Positions 1 to 9,903 of a stretch of DNA of 64,000 nt are shown in pieces. The notes beneath the pieces were generated by a model that was not told the origin of the DNA, searched no databases, and was given only the letters and a program-made list of their open reading frames with translations. Position numbers and translations under genes: made by a program. Source of the stretch: Caulobacter sp. X (lineage in GTDB: Bacteria > Pseudomonadota > Alphaproteobacteria > Caulobacterales > Caulobacteraceae); contig NZ_PEGF01000001.1 in NCBI RefSeq assembly GCF_002742635.1, forward strand, positions 372,001-436,000, in the 5' to 3' direction. The stretch's first letter is position 1, and the number at the start of each line of letters is the position of its first letter.

Positions 1-197
1 TCGGCTACACCTTCCAGGACGGCCCGCTCGAGAACCTCGGCGTCTTGGTGCAGGTCAACAACCTGACCAACTCGCCCTATCGCACACGCCTTGGCCTCGA
101 CGACGGCGGGACCAAGACCAGCAACGGCGCTTCGCTGCCGGAGACCTACGAAAAGTACGGCCGCCAGATCCTGTTCGGCGTCAACTATCGGTTCTAA
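1..197 (+). CDS. TonB-dependent receptor, C-terminal end (partial)
   Basis: The window opens inside a gene whose frame begins at base 3 and stops at TAA 195-197, giving the last 64 residues. The peptide has the closing strands of an outer-membrane beta barrel: a segment with VQVNNLTNSPYRT, then KYGRQILFGVNYRF ending in an aromatic Phe. That ending is the usual C-terminal signature of TonB-dependent receptors. The gene is followed on the same strand by a halogenase-like flavoprotein and two glycosidases, which suggests a saccharide-uptake receptor. The substrate cannot be read from this fragment, and the plug and signal peptide lie outside the window. Confidence 0.85.
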   Translation, partial: GYTFQDGPLENLGVLVQVNNLTNSPYRTRLGLDDGGTKTSNGASLPETYEKYGRQILFGVNYRF

Positions 198-207
198 GCA
201 AGATGAC

Positions 208-287
208 GAGCCCCGCCGCAGCCCCCTTAGCGGTTGGGCTCGCCAGCTAGAACCATCGGAGGCGGGGCCGCACAGCCAGCGGCCCCG
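208..287 (+). terminator. Two consecutive stem-loops after the TonB receptor
   Basis: Hairpin one pairs GAGCCC (208-213) with GGGCTC (236-241), with an inner CCGC/GCGG stem. Hairpin two pairs CGGGGCCGC (263-271) with GCGGCCCCG (279-287), a perfect 9-bp stem with a 7-nt loop. Neither is followed by a real T tract (only CCTTTG follows), so these are more likely mRNA 3'-end stabilisers or partial attenuators between the receptor and the halogenase gene than a strong intrinsic terminator. Confidence 0.5.
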
Positions 288-315
288 ACCTTTGACCAAA
301 ACGGGAGGCGAGTGG

Positions 316-1860
316 TTGCAACCGCTCAAGAAGATACTGATCGCCGGCGGCGGATCGGCCGGGTGGATGACGGCGGCGCTGTGCTCACGCCTGTTCCAGG
401 GCCTCTACGAGATCGTCCTGATCGAGTCCGAGCAGATCGGCACGATCGGCGTCGGCGAAGCGACCATCCCCGCCATCAAGAAATTCAACGAGCTGCTGGG
501 CCTCGACGAGGACGATTTCCTGCGCAAGACGCAGGGCTCGTTCAAGCTGGGCATCCAGTTCCGGAACTGGTGGCGCAAGGGCGAGAGCTACCTGCACGGT
601 TTCGGCGTCATCGGCCAGGACCTCGGCTGGCTGCGCGCCCACCAGTACTGGCTGCGCATGCGCGAGCTGGGAAAGGCCCCTCCCTTCGATCACCTGGCGA
701 TCAACAACGCCATGGCGCTGAGCGACAAGTTCATGCGCGCTCGGGCCGACATGAGCGAGTCGCCGATCGGCCACATCGCGCACGCCTTCCACTTCGACGC
801 CGGCCTCTACGCCAAGCATCTGTCGACCTACGCCCAGGCGCGCGGCGTCAAGCGGCGCGAGGGCAAGATCGTCGACGTGACATTGCGCCCCGAGGACGGC
901 TTCGTGCAGTCGGTCACGCTGGACGACGGCGAGACGATCACGGCCGACTTCTTCGTCGACTGTTCGGGTTTCCGGGGCCTGATCATCGAGCAGGCGCTGA
1001 AGACGGGCTACGAGGACTGGACGCACTGGCTGCCCTGCGACCGGGCCATCGCCGTGCCGTCCGAGCGCTCGGAGCACTTCACGCCCTATACGCGCTCGAC
1101 GGCGCACGACGCCGGCTGGCAGTGGCGCATTCCGCTGCAACACCGCACCGGCAACGGCCACGTCTACTGCAGCAAGTTCATCGACGACGATGAAGCCGAA
1201 CGCGTCCTGCTCTCCAACCTGGACGGCGCCCAGCGCGCCGATCCGCTGCGCATCCGGTTCACGACCGGCAAGCGCAGGAAGATCTGGAACAAAAACTGCG
1301 TGGCCGTGGGTCTGGCCGCCGGTTTCATGGAGCCGCTGGAGTCGACCAGCCTGCACCTGATCCAGTCCTCGGTGATCCGCATGGTTCGCCTATTGCCGGA
1401 CGCGAGCTTCGACCAGGCGACGATCGACGAATTCAACCGCCAGACGGACTTCGAATACGAGCGCGTCCGCGACTTCATCATCCTGCACTACAAGGCCACC
1501 GAGCGCGACGACACCGCCTTCTGGCGCCACTGCCGCGACATGGAGGTCCCCGCGACGCTACAGCGGAAGATGGACCTGTTCCGCGCCAACGGCCGGGTGT
1601 TCCGCGAGGACGACGAGCTCTTCACCGAGGAGAGCTGGATCCAGGTTTACCTGGGCCAGGGCGTGATCCCGCGCGGCTACGACCCGCTGGTCCGCGTCCA
1701 GTCGGACGAGGCCATCGCCCAGTATCTCCACAACATCGAGACGGTGATCGGCAAGTGCCTAGCCGTCATGCCCAGTCACGCCGAGTTCGTGGCCCGGGCC
1801 TGCGAGGCGCCGCCGCCGGCGGCGTTGCAGGCCGCCCCGCCGCTCGTTCCCACCCCCTGA
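316..1860 (+). CDS. Flavin-dependent tryptophan halogenase family protein
   Basis: About 514 residues, a normal length for the PrnA-like halogenase family. Near the N-terminus is the FAD-binding motif GGGSAGW. Lys77 lies in SFKLGIQF at the place of the catalytic lysine. The WxWxIP motif (WQWRIP) starts at residue 268, and EPLES (around residues 339-343) carries the glutamate equivalent. The chosen start is TTG 316, because GGAGGCGAG lies 5-7 nt upstream and the FAD fold begins at once; the frame is open further upstream but overlaps the TonB receptor. No signal peptide is seen. Halogenase homologues beside TonB receptors and glycosidases are common in Caulobacterales and Xanthomonads, and their natural substrates are mostly unknown. 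The family is clear, but whether it halogenates a free indole or acts on something imported is not. Confidence 0.88.
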   Translation: MQPLKKILIAGGGSAGWMTAALCSRLFQGLYEIVLIESEQIGTIGVGEATIPAIKKFNELLGLDEDDFLRKTQGSFKLGIQFRNWWRKGESYLHGFGVIGQDLGWLRAHQYWLRMRELGKAPPFDHLAINNAMALSDKFMRARADMSESPIGHIAHAFHFDAGLYAKHLSTYAQARGVKRREGKIVDVTLRPEDGFVQSVTLDDGETITADFFVDCSGFRGLIIEQALKTGYEDWTHWLPCDRAIAVPSERSEHFTPYTRSTAHDAGWQWRIPLQHRTGNGHVYCSKFIDDDEAERVLLSNLDGAQRADPLRIRFTTGKRRKIWNKNCVAVGLAAGFMEPLESTSLHLIQSSVIRMVRLLPDASFDQATIDEFNRQTDFEYERVRDFIILHYKATERDDTAFWRHCRDMEVPATLQRKMDLFRANGRVFREDDELFTEESWIQVYLGQGVIPRGYDPLVRVQSDEAIAQYLHNIETVIGKCLAVMPSHAEFVARACEAPPPAALQAAPPLVPTP

Positions 1861-1877
1861 TGGCACGGAGTAACGCC

Positions 1878-4163
1878 ATGACGACCGCCCAGCCTTCTTC
1901 CGCCTTGCGGATCCTGTGCCGGACTACCGCCGCCGTGGCGTTGCTTTCGTTCGCGCCGTTCGCGGGCGCCGTCGCCGAGGTCATGCCGACCAGGGACAGC
2001 GCCCCGCTGGCCCCGCGCGCCAATGACCCGGCCTGGGCCCGGGCCGACGCCCTGGTCAAGCAGATGACCCTCGATGAAAAGATCAGATACCTGCACGGCC
2101 TCTTCCCGCCCAACACCAAGCCCGCGCCCGCCGACATGATCCCCTCGGCCGGCTACGTGCCGGGCGTGCCGCGCCTGAAAATCCCGACCTTGCGCGAGAG
2201 CGACGCCAGCCTGGGCGTCGCCAATCAGGTCGAGCAGCGCAAGGGCGACGTCGCCACCGCCCTGCCCTCCGGCCTCTCGCTCGCCTCGACCTTTGAGCCA
2301 AAGCTCGCCTATGCCGGCGGCGCGATGATCGGCGCCGAGGCCCGCGCCAAGACCTTCAATGTGCTGCTGGCCGGCGGCGTCAACCTGACTCGCGATCCGT
2401 GGGCAGGCCGCAATTTCGAATATCTCGGCGAGGACCCGCTGCTGGCCGGCGAGATGGCCGGCGAGTCGATCAAGGGCGTGCAGTCCAACCACATCGTCTC
2501 CACGATCAAGCACTTCGCCCTGAACGCCCAGGAGACCGGCCGCCACGTGATGGACGCCCAGATTGACGAGGCCGACCTGCGGGAAAGCGATCTCCTGGCC
2601 TTCCAGCTCGCGATCGAGAAGAGCAACCCCGCCTCGGTCATGTGCGCCTACAACAAGGTCAACGGCGACTGGGCGTGCCAGAACGACTTCCTGCTGAACA
2701 AGGTGCTGAAGCGCGACTGGAACTATCCGGGCTTCGTGATGTCCGACTGGGGCGCGGTGCATAGCACGGTCAAGGCCGCGCTCGCCGGCCTCGACCAGCA
2801 GTCCGGCCAGGAGCTGGACACCCAGATCTTCTTCGGCGACGACCTGAAGGCCGCCGTCGCCAAGGGCGAGGTCAGCCAGGCGCGCGTCGACGACATGGTC
2901 CGCCGCATCCTGCACGGGGTGATCTCCTCGGGCCTGATGGACAATCCGACCCCGACGAGCGCCCAGCCCATCGACTACGACGCCCACGCCAAGGTCGCCC
3001 AGGCCGTGGCCGAGCGCGGCTCGGTTCTGCTGAAGAACGATCGCAATCTCCTGCCGCTGGCCAAGACGGCCAAGAAGATCGTGTTGATCGGCGCCCACGC
3101 CGATGTCGGCGTACTGTCGGGCGGCGGCTCGTCGCAGGTCCGCTCGGTGGGCGGCGCGCCGGTCGAGATCCCGCTGAACGGCGGCGAGGCCGCCTCGTTC
3201 GTCCGCGTCACCTGGCATGCCTCCTCGCCCCTGGAGGCGATCAAGGCCGCCGCGCCGGGCGCGCAGGTGGTCTATGTCGACGGCAAGGACCAGGCCGCCG
3301 CCGCGGCCGCGGCCAAGGACGCCGATGTCGCCATCGTCTTCGCGTGGCACTGGCAGACCGAAGCCCAGGATGCCCCTTCGATCGCCTTGCCCGACAACCA
3401 GGACGCCCTGATCGACGCGGTCGCCGCCGCCAACAAGAACGCGATCGTGGTGCTGGAGACCGGCGGACCGGTGCTGATGCCCTGGCTCGATCGCGTCGGC
3501 GCGGTGCTGCAGGCCTGGTATCCCGGCCAGCGCGGCGGCCAGGCCATCGCCCGTCTGCTGTTCGGCGAGGTCAACCCGTCAGGCCGTCTGGCGATGACCT
3601 TCCCCAAGAGCGCCGACCAGGCGCCCCGCGCCAGCGCGCCCGGCTTCGCCGAGCAGGCCGCCATCGACGACGCCCGCCGCGCCGGCCAGAACGTTCCCGG
3701 CATCAAGGGCTTCCCCGTGCAGTACGTCGAAGGGGCCGCCGTCGGCTATCGCTGGTACGCCCAAGAGAAGCTGACGCCGCTCTATCCGTTCGGCTACGGA
3801 CTTTCGTACACGTCCTTCGCCTACAAGAACCTCAAGGTCGAGGACGCGGCGGGCCTTAAGGTCAGCTTCGACGTGACCAACACCGGCAAGGTCGCCGGCG
3901 CCGACACGCCGCAGCTTTACGTCACGACCGGCAAGCGCAAGGCCATGGTCCGGCTGGCCGGCTTTCAGAAGGTCGACCTGGCGCCCGGGCAGACCCAGCG
4001 AGTCACCCTGACGGTCGAGCCGCGCGTCCTGGCCGACTATGACGTCGCCAGGCCCGGCTGGTCGATCGCAGCGGGCAGCTATCCGCTCTATGTCGGCCGC
4101 AACGCCAGCGAGCCGGTCCTGGCCGGCAAGGCCAATCTGAAGGCTTGGTCGAGGAAGCCCTGA
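1878..4163 (+). CDS. Secreted GH3 beta-glucosidase-like glycosidase
   Basis: 761 residues. A Sec-type signal peptide ends near GAVAEV. The N-terminal GH3 TIM barrel has the nucleophile motif GFVMSDWGAV with Asp290. A GH3 C-terminal alpha/beta sandwich follows (YVEGAAVGYRWY, then the FGYGLSYT motif), and then a fibronectin III-like tail. The start is ATG 1878, which has GGAG 7 nt upstream; an in-frame ATG at 1860 overlaps the halogenase stop and would only add six residues. The stop overlaps the start of the next glycosidase (TGATG), so the two are translationally coupled. The likely role is periplasmic release of beta-linked glucose or a related sugar from oligosaccharides delivered by the TonB receptor. 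The exact linkage is not predictable from the sequence. Confidence 0.93.
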   Translation: MTTAQPSSALRILCRTTAAVALLSFAPFAGAVAEVMPTRDSAPLAPRANDPAWARADALVKQMTLDEKIRYLHGLFPPNTKPAPADMIPSAGYVPGVPRLKIPTLRESDASLGVANQVEQRKGDVATALPSGLSLASTFEPKLAYAGGAMIGAEARAKTFNVLLAGGVNLTRDPWAGRNFEYLGEDPLLAGEMAGESIKGVQSNHIVSTIKHFALNAQETGRHVMDAQIDEADLRESDLLAFQLAIEKSNPASVMCAYNKVNGDWACQNDFLLNKVLKRDWNYPGFVMSDWGAVHSTVKAALAGLDQQSGQELDTQIFFGDDLKAAVAKGEVSQARVDDMVRRILHGVISSGLMDNPTPTSAQPIDYDAHAKVAQAVAERGSVLLKNDRNLLPLAKTAKKIVLIGAHADVGVLSGGGSSQVRSVGGAPVEIPLNGGEAASFVRVTWHASSPLEAIKAAAPGAQVVYVDGKDQAAAAAAAKDADVAIVFAWHWQTEAQDAPSIALPDNQDALIDAVAAANKNAIVVLETGGPVLMPWLDRVGAVLQAWYPGQRGGQAIARLLFGEVNPSGRLAMTFPKSADQAPRASAPGFAEQAAIDDARRAGQNVPGIKGFPVQYVEGAAVGYRWYAQEKLTPLYPFGYGLSYTSFAYKNLKVEDAAGLKVSFDVTNTGKVAGADTPQLYVTTGKRKAMVRLAGFQKVDLAPGQTQRVTLTVEPRVLADYDVARPGWSIAAGSYPLYVGRNASEPVLAGKANLKAWSRKP

Positions 4164-5566
4164 TGCGCACGCTCTGCACCGCCCTCGCCGCGCTGGCGGT
4201 GGCCTTTCCGGTCGCCGCCGCGCCCAAGCTGCAGGCCTGGGTGACGACCGGCGACAAGACCCAGCTTATGGCCGCCCAGCCGCCGGCGGGCGCCGTCTCG
4301 GCGAAAGCCGTCGACGGCTTGCCGCTGATCGCTGTCGATCCCAAGGAGCGCCACCAGTCGATCGTCGGCTTCGGCGCCTCGATCACCGACGCCTCGGCCT
4401 GGCTGATCCAGAACAAGCTGTCGCCGGCTCAGCGCGACGCCCTGCTCCATGAGTTGTTCGGCCGCGCCAACGGCGGCCTTGGCTTCAGCTTCACGCGCGT
4501 CACGATCGGCGCCTCGGACTTCTCGCTCGACCACTACAGCCTGGACGAGACGCCAAACGGCGAGTCCGATCCTAAGCTGGAGCACTTCTCCCTAGAGAGG
4601 CCGGAGCAGTACGTCTTTCCGACCGTCCGCGCGGCGCTGAAGATCAACCCAGACCTCAAGGTCATGCACTCGCCCTGGAGCGCGCCGGCCTGGATGAAGA
4701 CCACGGGCTCGCTGATCCAGGGCGAACTGAAGCCCGAGGCCTATCCCGTCTACGCCGACTTCTTCGCGCGCTACATCAAGGGCGCGGCCAAGCTGGGCGT
4801 GCCCGCCGACTATCTGAGCATCCAGAACGAGCCGGACTTCGAGCCAGACAGTTATCCCGGCATGCGCTGGAAGCCCGAGGGCCGCGCGCGCTTCTTCGGC
4901 GAAAACCTGGCGCCAGTATTCCAGCGCGAGAAGATCGCCACCAAGGTCCTCGACTGGGACCATAACTGGGACAAGCCCCAGCAGCCGATGACCGTGCTGG
5001 CCGATCCCAAGGCCAACGCCTTCCTCGCGGGCGTGGCCTGGCACTGTTACGCCGGCGACGTCTCGGCTCAGACGCCAGTGACGGCGGCGCATCCGGACAA
5101 GGAGATCTTCCTGACCGAGTGCTCAGGCGGCGAATGGGCGCCCCGGTTCGACGACAGCTTCTCCTGGATGGTGGAGAACCTGATCATCGGCTCGACGCGC
5201 GGCGGCTCGCGCGGCGTCCTGATGTGGAACCTGGCGCTGGACGAGAAGTTCGGGCCGCATAAGGGCGGTTGCAGCGACTGCCGGCCGGTGGTCACGATCG
5301 ACAGCGAGACCGGCGCGGTGACCCGCACTCAGGAATACTACGCCTTCGGCCACGCCAGTCGGTTCGTGAAGCCAGGCGCGGTCCGGATCGGCTCGCCAGC
5401 CAGGCTGGGCGACCTGCGCACAGTGGCGTTCCAGAACCGCGACGGCGGCCGGGTGCTGATCGTGCTGAACGTTGGCCGCGAGCCGGCCAGCTTCGCGATC
5501 GGCGACGGCGCCAAGCGGTTCAAGGCGTCGCTGCCGGCCAGGGCGGCCGCCACCTTTACGTGGTGA
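4163..5566 (+). CDS. Secreted GH30 glycosidase (glucosylceramidase / endo-1,6-beta-glucanase type)
   Basis: 467 residues with a short Sec signal peptide ending at VAAAPK. The GH30 fold is shown by the retaining catalytic pair: acid/base Glu223 in SIQNEPDF and nucleophile Glu319 in LTECSGG. GFGASITDAS near the N-terminus is also typical. The start ATG 4163 overlaps the GH3 stop and has a GAGGAAG ribosome site. In this family the substrates are beta-1,6-glucan, glucosylceramide or xylan. Pairing with a GH3 enzyme fits an endo plus exo scheme for a beta-glucan, which is inference. The 3' end overlaps the convergent CapA-like gene by 11 nt. Confidence 0.92.
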   Translation: MRTLCTALAALAVAFPVAAAPKLQAWVTTGDKTQLMAAQPPAGAVSAKAVDGLPLIAVDPKERHQSIVGFGASITDASAWLIQNKLSPAQRDALLHELFGRANGGLGFSFTRVTIGASDFSLDHYSLDETPNGESDPKLEHFSLERPEQYVFPTVRAALKINPDLKVMHSPWSAPAWMKTTGSLIQGELKPEAYPVYADFFARYIKGAAKLGVPADYLSIQNEPDFEPDSYPGMRWKPEGRARFFGENLAPVFQREKIATKVLDWDHNWDKPQQPMTVLADPKANAFLAGVAWHCYAGDVSAQTPVTAAHPDKEIFLTECSGGEWAPRFDDSFSWMVENLIIGSTRGGSRGVLMWNLALDEKFGPHKGGCSDCRPVVTIDSETGAVTRTQEYYAFGHASRFVKPGAVRIGSPARLGDLRTVAFQNRDGGRVLIVLNVGREPASFAIGDGAKRFKASLPARAAATFTW

Positions 5567-6653
5567 TCGCCACGCCGCCGGGGCCAAGGCGCAGCGAAGC
5601 GCCTAGCTCGGCGCTGGCGGCGGCGAAGCCGTCGAGAATGGCCTTCCGCTCCCCGCTGTTGGCAAGGCGGGGAAGGCCCCGTGTCCGCATGTCCGTGGGG
5701 CCACCCCGCCCGATCTCGTTCAGCACGATCGGCTCGAAGCGCAGGCTCTTCACGCGCCCCGCTTCGAAGACGCATTCGGCGAACACGCTGGTCCAGGCCG
5801 AAGGCGGATAGGCGCCCGGCGGCTTCTCGGTCTGGAAGATGAAATTGCCAAGCCCGTACAGCAGCGGCGCGCCACGATAGATCTCTCCGCCCTGGAGCAC
5901 CGGCGCGCCGTGGCCCACGAAAGCCGCCGCGCCTGCGCCCACGCAACGCCGCGCAAGATCGCGCTGCCATGCTGGGACGTCTTCCATGGCCGGCTCCCAG
6001 TCGTGATTGTGCTGATAGGCGATCACGACCTGGGACGTCTTCCTAGCCTCGGCGATCGCGCCGAGCACGCGGGCTAAATCCTCCGCCAGGGGCTCGCCGG
6101 AGGAGGCGCGTCGTAGCTCGTTCACGCCCGGGCGGTCCAGGGTCGCCGCGCCCCCTTCCCGCACCTTTCCCGTCGCGAAAGCGACAAGCGCGACCTGCCC
6201 GGCCTGCGTCTTGCGATAGCCGGGCGCGGCGGCGGCGGCGAGGTTCGGGCCGGATCCCGCATAGGCCAGGCCCTGGCGGCTGACCGCCTCTGCCGTATCG
6301 AGAATGCCGCCGCCTCCCAGGTCGAAGGCGTGATTGTTCGCGGTGGCGACCAGATTGACGCCTAGATCGTCCAGCACGCCCAGCACCTCGGGCGCGCCAG
6401 AGTGCACCGTCAGGCTTTCCCGTGTCGGCGCGCCGGCGCGAGCCCCCCGAATGACGGTTTCGAGGTTCGTAAAGCAGACATCGTTGCGCCGCAGACGCGC
6501 TCGCAGCGCCGGCCGGCCGGGCCACGCATCACCCGCGACGGCGTGCTCGATAAGGGCTTGGCCCAGAAGGGCGACGCTCAACGCGCGAGGCTTGGCGAGG
6601 ACGGGGGCGGCCAGCAGTCCCGCGCCCGCCGCCAACAAATTCCTACGGTTCAT
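5556..6653 (-). CDS. CapA-family (poly-gamma-glutamate synthesis-type) metallophosphatase-like protein
   Basis: 365 residues. The N-terminus RRNLLAAGAGLLAAPVLA looks like a Tat-type export signal. The CapA/PGA_cap fold, a calcineurin-like phosphoesterase relative, is indicated by FTNLETVI, ATANNHAFD, YQHNHDWE and GHGAPVLQG, which supply the usual Asn/Glu/His metal ligands. The start is ATG 6653 with AGGAGAGG upstream; an upstream in-frame ATG at 6680 has no such site. The gene stands alone on this strand, divergent from the TonB receptor at 6944. CapA homologues outside capsule operons have no firm biochemical role, so only a periplasmic hydrolase-like function is claimed. Confidence 0.85.
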   Translation of the reverse strand: MNRRNLLAAGAGLLAAPVLAKPRALSVALLGQALIEHAVAGDAWPGRPALRARLRRNDVCFTNLETVIRGARAGAPTRESLTVHSGAPEVLGVLDDLGVNLVATANNHAFDLGGGGILDTAEAVSRQGLAYAGSGPNLAAAAAPGYRKTQAGQVALVAFATGKVREGGAATLDRPGVNELRRASSGEPLAEDLARVLGAIAEARKTSQVVIAYQHNHDWEPAMEDVPAWQRDLARRCVGAGAAAFVGHGAPVLQGGEIYRGAPLLYGLGNFIFQTEKPPGAYPPSAWTSVFAECVFEAGRVKSLRFEPIVLNEIGRGGPTDMRTRGLPRLANSGERKAILDGFAAASAELGASLRLGPGGVAITT

Positions 6654-6716
6654 GCCCTCTCCTCGAGTTGCGTCGATCATAGGGTGGAGGTCCTGGTCGA
6701 AACCATCCCATGACGG

Positions 6717-6738
6717 CGCGGCATGCTCTGATGCCGCG
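6717..6738. promoter_or_regulatory. 22-bp dyad upstream of the CapA-like gene
   Basis: Perfect 8-bp arms CGCGGCAT and ATGCCGCG separated by 6 nt. The dyad lies 64 nt upstream of the CapA-like start (6653) in the 290-bp divergent region shared with the TonB receptor. Its position suits an operator, but the cognate regulator is unknown. Confidence 0.4.
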
Positions 6739-6781
6739 GACGGATGACCGCCGAACGCTGTCCGCTAAACAGGCGCTTTCC

Positions 6782-6796
6782 ATGCCTAATAGGCAT
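6782..6796. promoter_or_regulatory. LysR-type T-N11-A dyad 1
   Basis: ATGCCTAATAGGCAT has perfect 7-bp arms around one central base and fits the LysR box T-N11-A exactly. It lies 148 nt upstream of the TonB receptor start. A LysR regulator is encoded at the far end of the same gene set (13218-14129), so this is a reasonable candidate recognition site. Confidence 0.5.
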
Positions 6797-6812
6797 AAAG
6801 GTTACGCACCTC

Positions 6813-6827
6813 ATGCGCCGCGCGCAT
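6813..6827. promoter_or_regulatory. LysR-type T-N11-A dyad 2
   Basis: ATGCGCCGCGCGCAT has 6-bp arms around CGC and again fits T-N11-A. Its centre lies 31 bp, about three helical turns, from that of the dyad at 6782-6796. This resembles the paired recognition and activation sites of LysR-controlled promoters. It lies 117 nt upstream of the TonB receptor start. Confidence 0.45.
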
Positions 6828-6943
6828 AGGTCGATCAGCCGCCCCAATGCCATTGCGCGCTGAAAGCAGCGCCACCTAGGCTTTGCGCACTGAGGGGAAC
6901 CGCGCGGTCGGCGCGGCGAATGAACAACAATTGAGGGGCTAGA

Positions 6944-9835
6944 ATGACCGTATTGAACCCGCGCGCCCTGCGCGCCGGAGCCGCTTACGCCGCCCTGATG
7001 GCCGGCATGATCACCGCGCCAGCCATGGCTCAGGTCGCCACCCCAGCCGCCACCCCGTCCACGGACGTGGTCGAGGAGATCATCGTCGTCGGCTCGCGGA
7101 TCCAGCGCAAGGACGCGGACTCGGTCGGCGTCGTCACCACCCTGACCGAGCAGGACATCAAGCAATCGGGCGCGGGCTCTGTTGGCGAGCTGCTGCAGAA
7201 GCTGCCGTCGGCGGGCGTCAGCCTCAGCAGCAACGGCACGCAAGGCACCTCCTACGGCGCCAGCTCGATCAACCTTCGCTACCTCGGCGGCGCGGAAGGC
7301 AGCGGCAATCGCGTCCTCGTGCTGGTCGATGGCCACCGCTGGGTTGACGGCGTTGGCCAGCGCGGCTTCCGCGACTTCGTCGATCTCAACACCATGCCGC
7401 TGGGCATGATCGAAGGCCTGGAAGTGCTGAAGGACGGCGCCTCGGCGATCTACGGCGCCGACGCCATCGCCGGCGTGGTCAATATCAAGACGGCCCGCGA
7501 CTTCGACGGCCTGAAGGTCCAGGCGAAGGTGGGCGGCACGACGCACGGCGACGGCCAGACCTATTCCGGCGTGGCGAACTTCGGTAAGCGCTTCGAGAAA
7601 AGCGCGCTGCTGGTCTCGCTCAGCTACGTCAAGGACAAGTCGATCCTGACCACTTCGCGCGATCTGACCCGCGCCACCCTGGTCCCGGTCACCGCGCCGG
7701 GCACCAGCCCGAACGGCCTCTTCATCCTGCCGGGCCTGTCGAACAACGCCTATTTCGGAACCGCTTCGGGCTTCGCCTCGTCGAGCGCGCCGGTCGCCTT
7801 CAACGCCGGCGCGACGATCGGCTCGGGCAGCCTGGCCGACAACGCCTTCCACACCGCCGCCCTGCCCGGCGACTACTACAACACCCAGGCCCAGGGCATC
7901 TACTCGACCGGACCCAGCGAACGCTATGGCGTCTATGCCCGCTGGACCACGGATGTCACCGACAAGGTCCGCTTCAAGGGCGAGGTTCTGTTCAACGAGC
8001 GCAAGTCCGACCAGCTGTTCTCGCCGGTCCTGCTCGACATCGGCGGCTCGTCCGGCACGATCCGCGGCTTCGCCATCGGCGCCAACCAAGCCTACAACCC
8101 GTTCGGCACGGCCAACGGCGTCCCGACGGCCAACGCGGTGGGCTTCGCCGCCAATTCGGCCTGGCGCATCCGCAAGGTCATGACCGAGGTCGGCAACCGC
8201 GACAACGTCCAGGACGTGAAGACCTATCGCGTCGCTGGCGGCTTCGACGGCGAGCTGAACCTTTTGGGTCGCGACTGGAAGTGGGACGTCTACGCGCTCT
8301 ACTCCAAGAACAAGATCGACAGCGAAGCGCGTAACGGCGTCAACTACGACAAGCTGGCGCTCGGCCTGGGCGCCAACTGCGCCACGACGGCCGGGTGCGT
8401 GCCGATCAACCTGTTCTCGGGAATGAGCGCCGAGCAGGCCGCCTACATCCGCTATACCGCGCGCGAGTCCAACCAGACGGAGATCTACGATCTGTCGGCG
8501 AACATCACCGGCGAGTTGTTCCAGCTGCCGGCCGGTCCGCTATCGATCGCCGCAGGCTATGAGCATCGCCAGAACAAGGCTTCCGACAGCCCGGATCCGT
8601 TCGTCAACGCGCTGCCGACCAACATCCCGACGCCGGCCGCCGGCTCGGCCTTCGCCAGCAACACCACCACCACGGCCCAGACGCGCAGCCCGACCAAGGG
8701 CCAGTACAAGCTCGATGAAGTCTACGCCGAAGCCGCCATCCCGCTGCTGAAGGACGTTCCGCTGGCCAAGTCGCTGGATATCAGCCTGGCCGCCCGCTAC
8801 TCGGACTATGACACGGTTGGCGGCGACAGCACCCTGAAGGCCGGTCTCGGTTGGCGCCCGATCCAGGACATCCTGGTGCGCGGCACCTATGCGCAAGGCT
8901 TCCGGGCGCCGTCGATCCTGGAGCTCTATCAAGGTGGTCGCCAGACCAGCTTCCAGGGCACGGATCCGTGCAACGGCGGCGCGTCGGCCAATCCGAACCT
9001 GCCCGGCTGCGTCGGCGTGCCGACCGGCTACAACCAGGCCAACTACAATCTGAACGGCCTGATCGCCGGGACCATCTCAGGCAACACCAAGCTTAAGGCC
9101 GAGACCGCCGACACCTACAGCGCCGGCGTTGCGATCAAACCGCGCTTCGTTCCGGGCCTGAGCCTGACCGTCGACTGGTATCAAATCACCGTCCACGACG
9201 CGATCGCCAGCCAGTCGGCGACCCAGATCCTCAGCCTGTGCGCCCAACGCGGCGGCGTGTTCTGCGATCTGGTCACGCGCGACGCCTCGACCGGCGCCAT
9301 CACCAACCTGCTGCAGGGCGTGCAGAACCTGGCCGAGATCAAGACGTCGGGCGTCGACAGCACTCTGCGCTACGAGTTCAGCAACGACCTGGGCCGCTTC
9401 GCCGCGGTGCTCGACACCTCGTATCTGGAGAGCTTCAAGACCACGAGCCCGAACCCGGCGGGCGGCGCGGCCATCGTCGACGAGCGCGCCGGCAAGGGCG
9501 ATCAACCTCGCGCGACCTACCCGCACTGGAAGGGACAGGCCTCGTTCAGCTGGACCAGCGGACAGTGGAACGCCCTCTGGCGCGGCCGCTACATCGGCTC
9601 GACGACCGATGTCGCCAACGCCGTCAAGGACGCCAAGACCAAGGAGATCTTCTACAACGATCTCGAAGGCGGATATCAGTTCGACAAGCGTGACGCGTCG
9701 ATCAGCATCGGCGTGAGCAACATCTTCGACAAGGCTCCGCCGGCTTCCTACGCGAACGCGCCGATCAACTACGACATCTACACTTACGACGCGCGCGGAC
9801 GCTTCGGATACGTCCGGGTCTCAGCCAAATTCTAG
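6944..9835 (+). CDS. TonB-dependent receptor
   Basis: 963 residues. A Sec signal peptide ends at AMAQ, followed by a TonB-box-like [10 protein letters not shown] segment. The plug domain (about residues 45-165) contains [20 protein letters not shown], the classic plug motif. A long 22-strand type barrel ends in YVRVSAKF with terminal Phe. GAGGGG lies about 6 nt upstream of the ATG. The gene is first in a same-strand set with a YfcC-type carrier, a CocE-type hydrolase and a LysR regulator. The substrate is therefore probably a small peptide, amide or ester rather than a sugar, but that is context inference. Paired dyads upstream may be the control site. Confidence 0.93.
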   Translation: MTVLNPRALRAGAAYAALMAGMITAPAMAQVATPAATPSTDVVEEIIVVGSRIQRKDADSVGVVTTLTEQDIKQSGAGSVGELLQKLPSAGVSLSSNGTQGTSYGASSINLRYLGGAEGSGNRVLVLVDGHRWVDGVGQRGFRDFVDLNTMPLGMIEGLEVLKDGASAIYGADAIAGVVNIKTARDFDGLKVQAKVGGTTHGDGQTYSGVANFGKRFEKSALLVSLSYVKDKSILTTSRDLTRATLVPVTAPGTSPNGLFILPGLSNNAYFGTASGFASSSAPVAFNAGATIGSGSLADNAFHTAALPGDYYNTQAQGIYSTGPSERYGVYARWTTDVTDKVRFKGEVLFNERKSDQLFSPVLLDIGGSSGTIRGFAIGANQAYNPFGTANGVPTANAVGFAANSAWRIRKVMTEVGNRDNVQDVKTYRVAGGFDGELNLLGRDWKWDVYALYSKNKIDSEARNGVNYDKLALGLGANCATTAGCVPINLFSGMSAEQAAYIRYTARESNQTEIYDLSANITGELFQLPAGPLSIAAGYEHRQNKASDSPDPFVNALPTNIPTPAAGSAFASNTTTTAQTRSPTKGQYKLDEVYAEAAIPLLKDVPLAKSLDISLAARYSDYDTVGGDSTLKAGLGWRPIQDILVRGTYAQGFRAPSILELYQGGRQTSFQGTDPCNGGASANPNLPGCVGVPTGYNQANYNLNGLIAGTISGNTKLKAETADTYSAGVAIKPRFVPGLSLTVDWYQITVHDAIASQSATQILSLCAQRGGVFCDLVTRDASTGAITNLLQGVQNLAEIKTSGVDSTLRYEFSNDLGRFAAVLDTSYLESFKTTSPNPAGGAAIVDERAGKGDQPRATYPHWKGQASFSWTSGQWNALWRGRYIGSTTDVANAVKDAKTKEIFYNDLEGGYQFDKRDASISIGVSNIFDKAPPASYANAPINYDIYTYDARGRFGYVRVSAKF

Positions 9836-9845
9836 ACCCTGACGA

Positions 9846-9889
9846 GAGGCGGCCGGGGCTCCCATCCCTCGGCCGCCTCGCCCCATTTT
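9846..9889 (+). terminator. Strong hairpin between TonB receptor and carrier gene
   Basis: A 10-bp perfect stem, GAGGCGGCCG (9846-9855) with CGGCCGCCTC (9870-9879), may extend inward by a wobble and two GC pairs. GCCCCATTTT follows. It probably terminates part of the transcription, so that the receptor is expressed more highly than the carrier and peptidase. Confidence 0.6.
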
Positions 9890-9903
9890 CCTGGCAGGAC
9901 GCA

